The position numbers and the translations under genes were made by a program. This document shows, in pieces, positions 42,355 through 51,400 of a DNA stretch of 64,000 nt. The notes below the pieces were generated by a model, which was not told the DNA's origin, did no database searches, and worked only from the letters and a program-made list of their open reading frames with translations. The stretch is taken from NCBI RefSeq assembly GCF_001544555.2, contig NZ_FCOK02000027.1:44585-108584 (forward strand), read 5' to 3'. This DNA comes from Caballeronia udeis. GTDB taxonomy: Bacteria; Pseudomonadota; Gammaproteobacteria; Burkholderiales; Burkholderiaceae. How positions within the stretch are numbered: the stretch's first letter is position 1; each line of letters opens with the position of its first letter.

Positions 42355-44148
42355 TTAAACGGAAAAACCCTCAGGCTGCTGCTGATACTGGATACGGTGA
42401 AGGTTCGCGTACAGCCCGTTCAGGCGCAGCAACTCGGCATGGCTGCCTTGCTCCGCGATTTTTCCGGCGTCCATCACCAGAATCCGGTCGGCGCGCTCAA
42501 TAGTCGAAAGCCGGTGCGCGATCACGAGCGTCGTACGCCCTTTCATCAACGTTTCCAGCGCTTCCTGTACATGCCGCTCGGACTCGGAGTCGAGCGCGGA
42601 CGTGGCTTCGTCGAGGATAAGAATAGGCGCGTCCTTGTAGATCGCCCGCGCAATGGCCAGCCGCTGCCGCTGGCCACCCGACAAGCGCATGCCATTGCCG
42701 CCCACACGCGTGTCCACGCCGTCGGGCATGGCCGCAACGACATCAGCCAGATTCGCCGCAGCCAGCGCGGCCATCACCCGCTCACGATCCGGCGTCTGGC
42801 CATACGCGACGTTGGCGGCGATCGTGTCGTTGAAGAGCACCACGTCCTGGCTCACCATCGCCATTTGTCCGCGCAGATCGTGCAGGCTGTACTCGGGGAG
42901 CGGCACGCCGTCGACCAGCACCGCGCCGCCGGCGGGATCGAAGAAACGCGGCAGCAGGTTGACTAGCGTGGTCTTGCCGCTTCCCGACGCACCGGCCAGC
43001 GCCACCATCTCGCCGGGCGCGACCTTGAACGAAATCGCGTCGAGCGTTGGCTGTCCGGCCCCGTACGTGAACGACACCTCGCGGAACTCCACCTCGCCGC
43101 GCGCGCGCTCGAGCGGCCGGCCGCCGCCTTCGGGCTCGGCGGGTTCATCGATAAGACCAAAGATCAGTTCCGCCGCCGTCATGCCGCGCTGCAGCGGCTG
43201 GTTGATATCGATCAGGTGCTTGAGCGGCGAGATGACCAGCAGCATGGAGGTGACGAACGCCACGAATCCGCCGACGGTGGTCTGGTCGTTCGCCGACTGC
43301 ACCACGGCGATGGTGATCACGATCGCCAGCGCAATCGATGCCAGAAACTGCGTGAGCGGCTGCGCGAGCCCGCCGGACACCGTCATGCGCATCTGGTAGC
43401 CGCGCAGGCGATTGCTCATGCTGGTAAAACGGTCGTTTTCGTAGCGCTGGCCGTTGTGCACCTTGACGACCTTATAACCGCCAACAGTCTCTTCCACGAT
43501 GTACGACAGCTCGTTCGTCAGCAACTGCGACTCGCGATTGAGCCGCCGCAGCCTTCGATTGATCTTGCTCACCAGCCAGCCGATAGCCGGCAGGATCACC
43601 GCAATCACCAGCGTCAGCCGCCAGTTGAGGATAAACAGGTATCCCAGCAGGAATACCACGGTGAGCGAGTCGCGCACGAGCGTGACGACCACGCTCTGGA
43701 GCACGTTGAGGATCTGGTTCACCTCGAACACGATGGCATTGATGATCGTGCTGGCCGTTTCCCGCTGGAAGAAACCGGCGCTGGTGTGGATCATCCGGTC
43801 GAACATCTTCAAGCGGAGTTCGAGCAGGATCTTGTTGGTGACGTAGGCAAGCAGGTAGCCCGACGCGTATTGCGCGCCGCCCCGCACGACCGCGAGGCCG
43901 ACCACCGCTGCCGGCACGATCCACTTGGCGCTGGCGCTGCCTTTCGCGCCAAAGCCATGATCGAGCAACGGCTTGAGCAGCATCGGAATTCCGGCCTCGC
44001 TCGCAGCGACGAAACCCATGGCGATCAAGCCCAGCGCGACAATCCAGATCAGGGGGCGGATATACGGCCAGAGCCGGCTCATCACGGCCGCCGGCGAGGT
44101 GGTCTGCCCGCTGCCGATCGTCTTGCTCAAGGTTGGCTTCTGACTCAA
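42355..44148 (-). CDS. msbA: Lipid A export ABC transporter MsbA
   Basis: A 597-residue half-transporter that flips lipid A-core across the inner membrane. The N-terminal six-helix permease domain (about 25-320) is followed by the ATPase: Walker A 'GASGSGKTT' with Lys392, signature 'LSGGQRQRLAIARAIY', Walker B 'ILILDEATSALD' and the switch 'VIAHRLST'. It functions as a homodimer. The start is a TTG at 44148, supported by AAGGA 7 nt upstream; no ATG lies nearby in frame before the first helix. It ends the run of minus-strand envelope genes. Confidence 0.94.
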   Translation of the reverse strand: MSQKPTLSKTIGSGQTTSPAAVMSRLWPYIRPLIWIVALGLIAMGFVAASEAGIPMLLKPLLDHGFGAKGSASAKWIVPAAVVGLAVVRGGAQYASGYLLAYVTNKILLELRLKMFDRMIHTSAGFFQRETASTIINAIVFEVNQILNVLQSVVVTLVRDSLTVVFLLGYLFILNWRLTLVIAVILPAIGWLVSKINRRLRRLNRESQLLTNELSYIVEETVGGYKVVKVHNGQRYENDRFTSMSNRLRGYQMRMTVSGGLAQPLTQFLASIALAIVITIAVVQSANDQTTVGGFVAFVTSMLLVISPLKHLIDINQPLQRGMTAAELIFGLIDEPAEPEGGGRPLERARGEVEFREVSFTYGAGQPTLDAISFKVAPGEMVALAGASGSGKTTLVNLLPRFFDPAGGAVLVDGVPLPEYSLHDLRGQMAMVSQDVVLFNDTIAANVAYGQTPDRERVMAALAAANLADVVAAMPDGVDTRVGGNGMRLSGGQRQRLAIARAIYKDAPILILDEATSALDSESERHVQEALETLMKGRTTLVIAHRLSTIERADRILVMDAGKIAEQGSHAELLRLNGLYANLHRIQYQQQPEGFSV

Positions 44149-44435
44149 AAGGTGTCCTTAGTCGTAGGTCGGACGGCGGGCGGAGCAGAACTGAACCTGC
44201 GTCCGGGCGGCCCTGAGCAGGCTGAACCCCGCCGACACGGCAAACCGCTATTGTAATGCGCCGGACGAGCTTGTCTCATTAAGAGGTTCGCCCGGGCAGG
44301 AGGCGCAGCCCGGTTGGTTTTGGGCCGCAATGGGGGTGGGTTTGCCGCGTTTTTGTGGATCGCGCGTCAAGGTGTTCCAGACCTGAGGATATCGGCCGCC
44401 TGCGGTCAATGCCCCTGTCAAAACAAACCGGCTTG
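44149..44435 (-). other. Gap between the O-antigen-ligase-like gene and msbA
   Basis: 287 bp without a supported gene. It could hold an msbA promoter. No strong hairpin or -35/-10 pair was seen. Confidence 0.4.
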
Positions 44436-45728
44436 CTATTGCTGCTGCGACAATGCCCGCCGCGCCGGCGCAACCCTCCCCGCCAGGCGTTCGCCGCGTC
44501 CAAGCAGGAACCCTGAAAAACACCAGAAGGCGAGCGCGGTGGTCTGCCACATGAAGTCATCGGTGAAATTCTTTGCCACCATGCCGATAACCAGCGCCAT
44601 GCCCGCCGAGCTAAGCCAGGGCACCACATGCCGTAGCCGCCAGAAACGCCGGATCAGCGCAAGCAGCAGTGCAGCTTCCAGCACCACGCCCACTATTCCC
44701 GTCTCCAGCCACGTATTCAAGAACAGGTTGTGCGCATGCGTCAGCGCCTGCGGCTCCGTCTCCAGCAACGCCGGCGGTATTTCATTCTGGAACACCCGCC
44801 CCGGCAACGGCTTGCCAAAACCAATGCCCGTCCACGTATGCGGCTTGCCTTCCCGGCCGTAGAACGCCCACAGTTTGGGTCGGGTGTCGGAAGACATGAC
44901 GTCGCCAATGCCCGCCAGCGCCTCGGGTACGTACACCTGGTCCCCGCCCACCGTCAGCTCCCGTGCTGCGGGTTTCGGCATCGCATGGCCATAGCGCAGC
45001 CGTGCGCTCAGTTCCAGCGTGCCGACCGCCGCCACGCCGATCACCGCGATGCACACGCCGGCTATCAGCAAGTGCTTGCGATACAGCGGGTAGCACGCAA
45101 TCACGAGCGTCACGGCCGCGGCTGGCCAGAAGAACCGGTTGAGCGTCGCCAGCCCGATCACCAGCGCCAGCACCAGTCCGCTCAGGCCGATTGGCCACCA
45201 GCGGCGGTTCAGCATCAGGCCGGTGAACAGCGTCATCGAAAAGATGACCAGCGTGCTCGTGTGGCCGACGCGGTTGTAATAGTGGAGCAGGAGATCGGCG
45301 GGATTCGTGGGCGGCTGCAGGCGGCCCCAGTAATACAGGCTGCCGGCGGCCAGCAGCACGCATGCCACCCAGTTGATCACCACGATCCGCTCCGGCTTCG
45401 TGATGCGCGTGCCCATCAGCCAGAACGCAAAGAATGACACCAGCGGATACAGCACTTCGTCGAGCCAGGCGTGCATGCTGTCGCGCGGATAGGGTGACCA
45501 CGCGATCGAAGCGAGCGCCCATGCACTCCACGCAACGACAGGCCACAGCAGCGGCCAGTGCAGCGGCGACGGCCGTTCCGAAGAACAAGCCGCGGCGATC
45601 GTGCCGATACCCACCAGCCCCAGCGCCATGTTCTCGAGCGCGGTCATGTGGGCGAACATCGCGACAAACATAATCACCGGACACGCCACCCACAGGACGC
45701 GTTCCACCTGCACGCACGTCTTCGTCAT
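44436..45728 (-). CDS. O-antigen ligase family protein (WaaL-like)
   Basis: A 430-residue polytopic protein with about ten to twelve hydrophobic helices and a large periplasmic loop (about residues 240-340). That loop ends in the family motif with a conserved His, 'THAHNLFLNTWLETGIVG' (about 330-347). WaaL ligases join O-antigen from undecaprenyl diphosphate to lipid A-core in the periplasm. Sequence divergence in this family is high, so a related polysaccharide ligase or polymerase is possible. Its ATG overlaps the stop of the GT9 gene (ATGA), showing translational coupling. Confidence 0.85.
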   Translation of the reverse strand: MTKTCVQVERVLWVACPVIMFVAMFAHMTALENMALGLVGIGTIAAACSSERPSPLHWPLLWPVVAWSAWALASIAWSPYPRDSMHAWLDEVLYPLVSFFAFWLMGTRITKPERIVVINWVACVLLAAGSLYYWGRLQPPTNPADLLLHYYNRVGHTSTLVIFSMTLFTGLMLNRRWWPIGLSGLVLALVIGLATLNRFFWPAAAVTLVIACYPLYRKHLLIAGVCIAVIGVAAVGTLELSARLRYGHAMPKPAARELTVGGDQVYVPEALAGIGDVMSSDTRPKLWAFYGREGKPHTWTGIGFGKPLPGRVFQNEIPPALLETEPQALTHAHNLFLNTWLETGIVGVVLEAALLLALIRRFWRLRHVVPWLSSAGMALVIGMVAKNFTDDFMWQTTALAFWCFSGFLLGRGERLAGRVAPARRALSQQQ

Positions 45729-46861
45729 TGCACTCCCGGAAGGACCGCCTGCAAGCTGTTGCAGACGACCTCAAGCGAAATAAATCCCATGCAGTCCGCA
45801 TGGTCACCGCGCCACGCGACGCAAGTCGTCGTATTGCGGTCGCAGCGGCGAGCCCACGCCACGTGCCGTCTGAAAATATCCGGCTGATCGCGGCAAGGCA
45901 TGTCCGCGATAGTAACCGGCATGAACGGTGCATCGCGCCAGTAATTTCCCGCGCCGTGTATCAATGCATTACCCGGGCCGAACAATGTAACCGTCGGCAC
46001 GCCGGTCAGACGTCCGAGGTGCGCCACGCCCGTGTCCGGACAGACAATTGCCCGCGCGCCGGAGAAGAGGTGCCACACTTGTCCCAGGTCGATCCGGCCC
46101 GCGAAATTCGGGTAACGGCCATCGGGATCGATTGCATCGATCAGCGCCGTCTCGCTCGGTCCGCCGCTCCACACAGGCGTGAAACCCCGCGCTTCGACAA
46201 ACGCCGCCAGCGCTCGCCAGCGTTCATCGGGCCAACGCTTGACCTCAGTGCTCGCCCCTGGATGCAATACTACGTAAGGACTTCGCAACACGCTCGCGTC
46301 GGATTCTGACAACACTGCGGGCGCGGGAGCCGGCCAATCGCTCAGCCGATACGGCCGCGGCGGCGGCCCCGCCACCAGTTCGGCAGCGAGATCGGCCCAT
46401 GCCGCGGGCGCATCGGGATACGGCACGGCTTCGTTAAGCGGGACGTTTTTCCAGGCAGGCGTGTCAGCGGCATGTCCGACGATCCAGCGGCATCCCGCCG
46501 CCAGCGCGAGCCACGCATGCCTGTTATCCCCGGCCACGATGCCGAGATCGTACGGTCCCGAGCGCAGCACCGCGTTGACCGAGCGGAAGTCACGCGGGTC
46601 GAACGGAATCACGTCGAGGCCAAACGGCCTGCCCGCGTAGAGCGGCACGATCGGCTTGGGACAGGTCAGCACGATCTGCGCGTCAGGATATTGCGCGCGA
46701 AGTTTCGCCACGAGCGGCGTGAGCAGCAGCGTGTCGCCGAGCAACAGATGATGCGCAATCAGGATGCGCTTCAAGACTTGAGGCTTGCGGCGCAGCGGCT
46801 TCAACGCCAGCCGGGGCAACGCGCGGGCGAAGATGCGCACGCGTCCGGAAAGTCGGCTCAT
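45725..46861 (-). CDS. Glycosyltransferase family 9 (heptosyltransferase-like)
   Basis: A 378-residue GT-B enzyme of the ADP-heptose:LPS heptosyltransferase family. The N-terminal domain has 'ILIAHHLLLGDTLLLTPLVAKLRAQYP' (given here in part) and the C-terminal domain 'VVLHPGASTEVKRWP', 'WSGGPSE' and the sugar-nucleotide motif 'VCPDTGVAHLGRLTGVPTVTLFGPG' in pieces near residue 290. The N terminus is basic and the C terminus Cys-rich ('CRDQPD', 'CDRNTTTC'). It likely adds a heptose or similar sugar to the LPS core. It overlaps the next gene by 4 bp. Confidence 0.9.
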   Translation of the reverse strand: MSRLSGRVRIFARALPRLALKPLRRKPQVLKRILIAHHLLLGDTLLLTPLVAKLRAQYPDAQIVLTCPKPIVPLYAGRPFGLDVIPFDPRDFRSVNAVLRSGPYDLGIVAGDNRHAWLALAAGCRWIVGHAADTPAWKNVPLNEAVPYPDAPAAWADLAAELVAGPPPRPYRLSDWPAPAPAVLSESDASVLRSPYVVLHPGASTEVKRWPDERWRALAAFVEARGFTPVWSGGPSETALIDAIDPDGRYPNFAGRIDLGQVWHLFSGARAIVCPDTGVAHLGRLTGVPTVTLFGPGNALIHGAGNYWRDAPFMPVTIADMPCRDQPDIFRRHVAWARRCDRNTTTCVAWRGDHADCMGFISLEVVCNSLQAVLPGVQ

Positions 46862-46921
46862 CGGGTGGCGTTCCTACGTGAAATCCAGATTATGCCGGTT
46901 GGTCGTGGTGAGCCCGGGTTT

Positions 46922-48202
46922 TCATAACCGCCATACAACGAGACCGGCTGCGCTGATGGCGTCGAGCGACAGGCTCGACTTGACATCGGCGAACACGGCG
47001 CCTGGTTTCGCCAGCGCCAGCAACGCGTCCGTCTTCACCAAGAATTCGCGGTGCGGCACCGCCAGCACGATCAGGTCGGCGGGTTCCAGCGCGTCGAAAC
47101 CCGTCAGCGTCACGCCATATTCATCGAATGCTTCCACCGCGTCCGCGAGCGGATCGTGAAGCTGAACCTCGAGCCCGTAGTCTTGCAGGTGATGCACGAT
47201 ATCGATGACTTTCGAATTGCGCAAATCCGGACAATTTTCCTTGAACGTCAGCCCGAGGACCGTCGCCTTCGCACGCAGCGGCGCGCGGCCGGTCCGGATC
47301 AGCGTCTTCACGGCGCGATCGGCCACGAACCGGCCCATGCCGTCGTTCACGCGCCGCCCCGCGAGGATCACCTGGGGCGTGTAGCCGGACACCTGCGCCT
47401 TGTGCGTCAGGTAATACGGGTCCACGCCAATGCAATGCCCACCCACCAGTCCCGGCGTGAAGTCGAGGAAGTTCCACTTCGTGCCGGCGGCTTCCAGGAC
47501 TTCGTGAGTATCGATACCGAGGTAATCGAAGATGATGGCCGCCTCGTTCATCAGCGCAATATTCAGGTCGCGCTGCGTATTCTCGATGACCTTCGCGGCC
47601 TCCGCCACCTTGATTGAACTCGCACGGTAGACGCCGGCCGTCACCACCGAGCCATAGACCTCGGCGACCAGATCGAGGGTCGCGGCGTCCGACCCGGACA
47701 CGACCTTCACGATATTGCGGAACGTGTGCTGCTTGTCGCCGGGATTGATGCGCTCCGGGCTATAGCCCGCCGTAAAATCCGCACCCAGCCTGAGGCCTGA
47801 TTCGCGCTCGAGGATCGGTATGCAGATCTCTTCGGTCACACCGGGATAGACCGTTGATTCGTACACCACCACATCACCGCGTTTCAACGCCCGGCCGAGC
47901 GTCTCCGACGCCTGTTTCACCGGCGTCAGATCCGGCTGTGCACCGGCGCTGATCGGGGTTGGCACCGCGACTATATGAAAATTGGCTTGCCGCAGCACAC
48001 CGATGCTGCCGGTCAGTTCAAGGCAAGCAGCGGCCAGTTCCTCGCGGCTGATTTCGCCATTGCGATCGAGGCCCGCGCGCAGATCGGCGAGCCGGGCCGG
48101 GCTCGTATCAAACCCGATCGTGCGGCGCTGCAAGCCGAATGCAATGGCGACGGGCAACCCCACATAGCCCAGGCCAATGACGGAAACGTGGCGATCATGC
48201 AT
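46922..48202 (-). CDS. UDP-N-acetylhexosamine 6-dehydrogenase (TviB/WbpA/WbpO-like)
   Basis: A 426-residue nucleotide-sugar dehydrogenase that would oxidise UDP-GlcNAc or UDP-GalNAc to the uronic acid form, a precursor of acidic polysaccharides. It has the N-terminal Rossmann motif 'VSVIGLGYVGLPVAIAFG', the central dimer helix, catalytic Cys257 in 'GGHCIGVDPYYL' and the C-terminal domain with 'LGLTFKENCPDLRNSK'. The closest family group is TviB/VipA. It lies in the envelope cluster, 60 bp from the GT9 gene. Which hexosamine is used cannot be read from sequence here. Confidence 0.92.
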   Translation of the reverse strand: MHDRHVSVIGLGYVGLPVAIAFGLQRRTIGFDTSPARLADLRAGLDRNGEISREELAAACLELTGSIGVLRQANFHIVAVPTPISAGAQPDLTPVKQASETLGRALKRGDVVVYESTVYPGVTEEICIPILERESGLRLGADFTAGYSPERINPGDKQHTFRNIVKVVSGSDAATLDLVAEVYGSVVTAGVYRASSIKVAEAAKVIENTQRDLNIALMNEAAIIFDYLGIDTHEVLEAAGTKWNFLDFTPGLVGGHCIGVDPYYLTHKAQVSGYTPQVILAGRRVNDGMGRFVADRAVKTLIRTGRAPLRAKATVLGLTFKENCPDLRNSKVIDIVHHLQDYGLEVQLHDPLADAVEAFDEYGVTLTGFDALEPADLIVLAVPHREFLVKTDALLALAKPGAVFADVKSSLSLDAISAAGLVVWRL

Positions 48203-48292
48203 GGTAATCAGTGCTCGGAATGGGCAGGACGGTCAAGCCCGGGGGTAGCGGCAGACGGGTCCGCAGGGGACTGGCAGGGCATGGGCAAGCCA

Positions 48293-49108
48293 TCATTTGA
48301 TTTTCAGGTAAAGGCGGCTGAGAAGCGGCCGGCCATGTACCCACAGACGGCTTTTCAGCCACGTGGCCGGTTTGTCGCGCACGTCGAGGCGCAAGATGCG
48401 CGCCGGATCGCCGTGACGCTGGTTGGTGCCGGGTTCAACGGTGTACAGATGGCGAAACCCCGCCGCGTGAGCCTCTTCCACGTAGTCGGTATCGAAATAG
48501 CCTTGCGGCCAGCAAAGATGATCCGATACGCCCCCAAGGTGGTGTTCGAGCGTCGCCCGGGCTTGCTGCAGGTCGTCGCGCAGGCTCGCGCGTTTGGCTG
48601 CCGCGTTGGTGCTGACCCGGTCCCAGCGCGTATGCGTGTGCGTGTGGCTGTGGAACTCGAAAGTCCCGGCTTGCCGCATTGCGTCGATTTCAGACCAGCG
48701 CATGATGGTCCTGTCGGTGTCGCCGGCCTGGATCGCCGCCTTCGCCGCTGAGTGATCCAGCAGGTTCCCGGTGGGCGCCGGGTCCGCCGCGTTCGGGCGC
48801 ACCGGGCCACTGTTCACCCAAGCCGACACCAGGAATCCGAGCGCCGTAAAACCGTGTCTGGCGAGAACCGGATGCGCGTGAACCCAGTTGTCGAGATAAC
48901 CGTCGTCGAAGGTCAGCACGACCGACCTCTCCGGCACGGGCTTGCCCGCCAGATACGCCCCGAACGCCGCCGCGCCGAGCGTGGTGTAACCCTCACGCGC
49001 GAGCATTGCCATCTGGTCCGCGAAATGCACCGGCGACACCGTCAGCGCGCCCGCCGCCCGACTCACGTGGTGATACATCAGCACTGGCACGGCGCGCGCG
49101 TTATTCAT
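48293..49108 (-). CDS. Polysaccharide deacetylase family protein
   Basis: A 271-residue NodB-fold protein. Motif 1 'VVLTFDDGYLDN' (about 65-76) supplies the catalytic Asp and metal Asp, and the His-rich motif 'EFHSHTHTHTRWD' (about 152-164) the metal His pair. 'HLCWPQGYFDTD' is the third motif. There is no signal peptide, so it may act in the cytoplasm on a lipid-linked or nucleotide sugar, or be a remote relative with another substrate. The start overlaps the upstream glycosyltransferase stop by 4 bp. The C-terminal 45 residues are basic and contain no motif. Confidence 0.9.
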   Translation of the reverse strand: MNNARAVPVLMYHHVSRAAGALTVSPVHFADQMAMLAREGYTTLGAAAFGAYLAGKPVPERSVVLTFDDGYLDNWVHAHPVLARHGFTALGFLVSAWVNSGPVRPNAADPAPTGNLLDHSAAKAAIQAGDTDRTIMRWSEIDAMRQAGTFEFHSHTHTHTRWDRVSTNAAAKRASLRDDLQQARATLEHHLGGVSDHLCWPQGYFDTDYVEEAHAAGFRHLYTVEPGTNQRHGDPARILRLDVRDKPATWLKSRLWVHGRPLLSRLYLKIK

Positions 49109-50202
49109 GCAACGCCCCGCTCGCTCAGGCTGCTCCGGTAAAACGCAGCCATCTCGCTCGCCATGGTATCGACAGAAAAGCGCGTCTGCGTGGTCCGCAA
49201 ACCCGCTTCGCCCATCCGGCGGCGCTCGTCGGGAGCATCGACCAGACGCAGCAGTGCAGCAGCGAGCGCGTGGTCGTCGTGCGCCGGCACAAGCAGGCCG
49301 TTCACGCCGTTATCGATCACTTCAGGCACACCGTCCACCGCCGTCCCGATCACCGGAAGTCCTGCGGCCATTGCCTCGATGAACGACGTGCCCAGCGCCT
49401 CCTGATGGGTCGGCAGCACAAACAGGTCGAAGCCCGCCAATACGTTCGGAATATCGCGGCGCAAGCCGAGTAAATGGACGTGATCGGCAAGCCCTTGCGC
49501 CTGCACGTGCGTGCGGATGTCGTCGAAGAGCGGACCGTCGCCGGCGAAGACAAAATGCAGGTTCGGCCGCTGTTCGATCAACCGCTTCGCGACGCGGATC
49601 AGATCGGGATGCCCCTTCTTGTCGCGCATGATCGCCACCGTGCCCGCGATCACGGCGTCCTCGCCGAGACCCAGTTCCGCGCGCAACGTGGAACTCGCGC
49701 GACTCACCGGCTGCGGCTTGACGATACCCGTATAGATTGTGACGATGTCCTCCTGCGGCACACCTTCGGACACCAGGTACCGCATCACCGACTGACTCAC
49801 CGCCACCACCTTGTGCGGCAGCCACGTGTAGGTCGCCCGCGACGTGATGGCGAGCGCCAGGTGGCGGGTACGCACGATCAGCGGCGTGCCGGAGAGCCGC
49901 GCGGCGGCGCCGCCAAGCAAACTGTCGCGGCCGCTGTGGGTGTTTAGCACATCGAAACGGCCTTGCTTGAGAATGCGCCGCATGTGCGCAATCGCGGTGA
50001 GATCGGCGCCTGAACGCATGGGCGTGGTGTGGACCGTAAAGCCTTCAGCCCCGAGACGCTCGCCGAGCCGCGCGCCCGGCACGCATACGAGTTCAAGCGC
50101 GTGGCCGCGTTCACGCAGCGCGAGCATTTCCTTGAACGTCCGATGTTCCTGACCGCCCCAGCCGTTGGACGATTCGCTGTGCAGAATTCTCAGCGGCTTC
50201 AT
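49105..50202 (-). CDS. Glycosyltransferase family 4 (GT-B)
   Basis: A 365-residue glycosyltransferase. The N-terminal half has 'LHSESSNGWGGQEHRTFKEM' (the WGGxE motif binding the acceptor), and the C-terminal half the donor site: 'GTVAIMRDKKGHPDLI', 'FVFAGDGPLFDDI', and the EX7E motif in 'PTHQEALGTSFIEAMAAG'. It likely transfers a hexose or uronic acid to LPS core or a lipid-linked glycan. It is first in a minus-strand run with the deacetylase. Upstream is a 430-bp divergent promoter region. Confidence 0.93.
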   Translation of the reverse strand: MKPLRILHSESSNGWGGQEHRTFKEMLALRERGHALELVCVPGARLGERLGAEGFTVHTTPMRSGADLTAIAHMRRILKQGRFDVLNTHSGRDSLLGGAAARLSGTPLIVRTRHLALAITSRATYTWLPHKVVAVSQSVMRYLVSEGVPQEDIVTIYTGIVKPQPVSRASSTLRAELGLGEDAVIAGTVAIMRDKKGHPDLIRVAKRLIEQRPNLHFVFAGDGPLFDDIRTHVQAQGLADHVHLLGLRRDIPNVLAGFDLFVLPTHQEALGTSFIEAMAAGLPVIGTAVDGVPEVIDNGVNGLLVPAHDDHALAAALLRLVDAPDERRRMGEAGLRTTQTRFSVDTMASEMAAFYRSSLSERGVA

Positions 50203-50632
50203 TACTATGGCGAACTCCGAGTAAATCTTGATGGTTTCAAGGTGAATGGCGCCGAGCGCCGGATGCCGGGTCGCTGGCCCTGCGTTTCGTCTGTTTTGTG
50301 CGCTGAAGCTGCAGCCGTTAGCGTCTTTTTCAGCGGCGCATTCGCGCTCACTTGTGCTTACCTGCGCACACTTGGGCTCGCGGCATCCCGCGATTTTTCA
50401 GGCCCGAGGCCCTGCCGGCCGCAGCATGCGGCCATGGGTCTGGTATAACGGTGGCCGGGCGGCAAACATTGACGCGGGACGCGTATGGCGTCAATTTACC
50501 CTGCCTCGCGAGCCCGGCCCGCCCTGTAAGGGACGAGAAAACCCGACGAGACAGCGACTATAAACGCAGCATTCACCGCTGGAACTTTTCGCATCAAATT
50601 ATAGCAATTCGCATACCTCACGCTTACGCCCC
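50203..50632. other. Divergent promoter region inside the LPS cluster
   Basis: 430 bp between the minus-strand GT4 gene and the plus-strand GT2 gene. It has AT-rich patches near 50555-50610, including TATAAA at 50559, likely part of the GT2 promoter. No gene is supported in it. Confidence 0.45.
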
Positions 50633-51400
50633 ATGACTCGTCCAACGCTTGGTATTGCCCTCATCACCTTCAATGCAGCCGCACGCCTCTCGCAGTGTCT
50701 CGAAGCGGTTTCCTTCGCCGATGAAATCGTCGTGATCGACGGCGGCAGCACTGACGCAACAGTCGGCATAGCGGAGGCGCATCGCGCACGCGTGATCGAG
50801 GCGCCCGACTGGCCGGGTTTCGGCCCGCAGAAAAATCGCGCACTCGATGCACTCACCACCGACTGGGTGTTGTCAATCGACGCAGATGAAGTGGTCTCGC
50901 CGGAATTGGGCGCGGCGATCCGCGCGGCGGTGTCGAAGCCGCAAGCCGATGTCTACTCCGTCGACCGGCTGTCGAATTTCTGCGGACAATGGGTGCGGCA
51001 CAGCGGCTGGTATCCGGACTGGATTCCGCGCCTGTTCAAGCGTGGCACAGCCCGCTTCTCGGATGACCTCGTCCACGAGCGGCTGGTGCTGGCGAACCCG
51101 GATGCAACCAAGGTCGTGCGCCTGCAGGGCAGGCTGATGCACTACTCCTACGAGGACTTCGAGACGGTCCTGCGCAAGCTGGATAACTACTCCACGGCAG
51201 GAGCACGCCAGCGCCACGCGGCGGGAAAACGCGGCAGCCTGGGCACCGCTGTGCTGCGCGGGGCGTGGGCCTTCGTTCGCACCTACTTTCTGCGACGCGG
51301 TTTTCTCGATGGCCGCGCGGGTTTCATGATTGCCGTATTCAACGCGCAGACCGTGTATTACCGGTTTCTCAAGCTCGCTGAATTGAACCGGATGCGCTGA
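50633..51400 (+). CDS. Glycosyltransferase family 2 (WaaE/KdtX-like)
   Basis: A 255-residue GT-A enzyme: 'LGIALITFNAAARLSQCLEAV' near the N terminus, 'DEIVVIDGGSTDAT' and the metal-binding DxD motif in 'LSIDADEVV' (about 80-88). The middle ('FCGQWVRHSGWYPDWIPRLF', here in full at about 117-136) is typical of LPS core beta-1,4-glucosyltransferases of the WaaE/KdtX group. The C terminus has a hydrophobic/basic amphipathic helix for membrane association. It is the only plus-strand gene of the cluster and its end overlaps the convergent GT4 gene by 32 bp. Confidence 0.9.
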   Translation: MTRPTLGIALITFNAAARLSQCLEAVSFADEIVVIDGGSTDATVGIAEAHRARVIEAPDWPGFGPQKNRALDALTTDWVLSIDADEVVSPELGAAIRAAVSKPQADVYSVDRLSNFCGQWVRHSGWYPDWIPRLFKRGTARFSDDLVHERLVLANPDATKVVRLQGRLMHYSYEDFETVLRKLDNYSTAGARQRHAAGKRGSLGTAVLRGAWAFVRTYFLRRGFLDGRAGFMIAVFNAQTVYYRFLKLAELNRMR

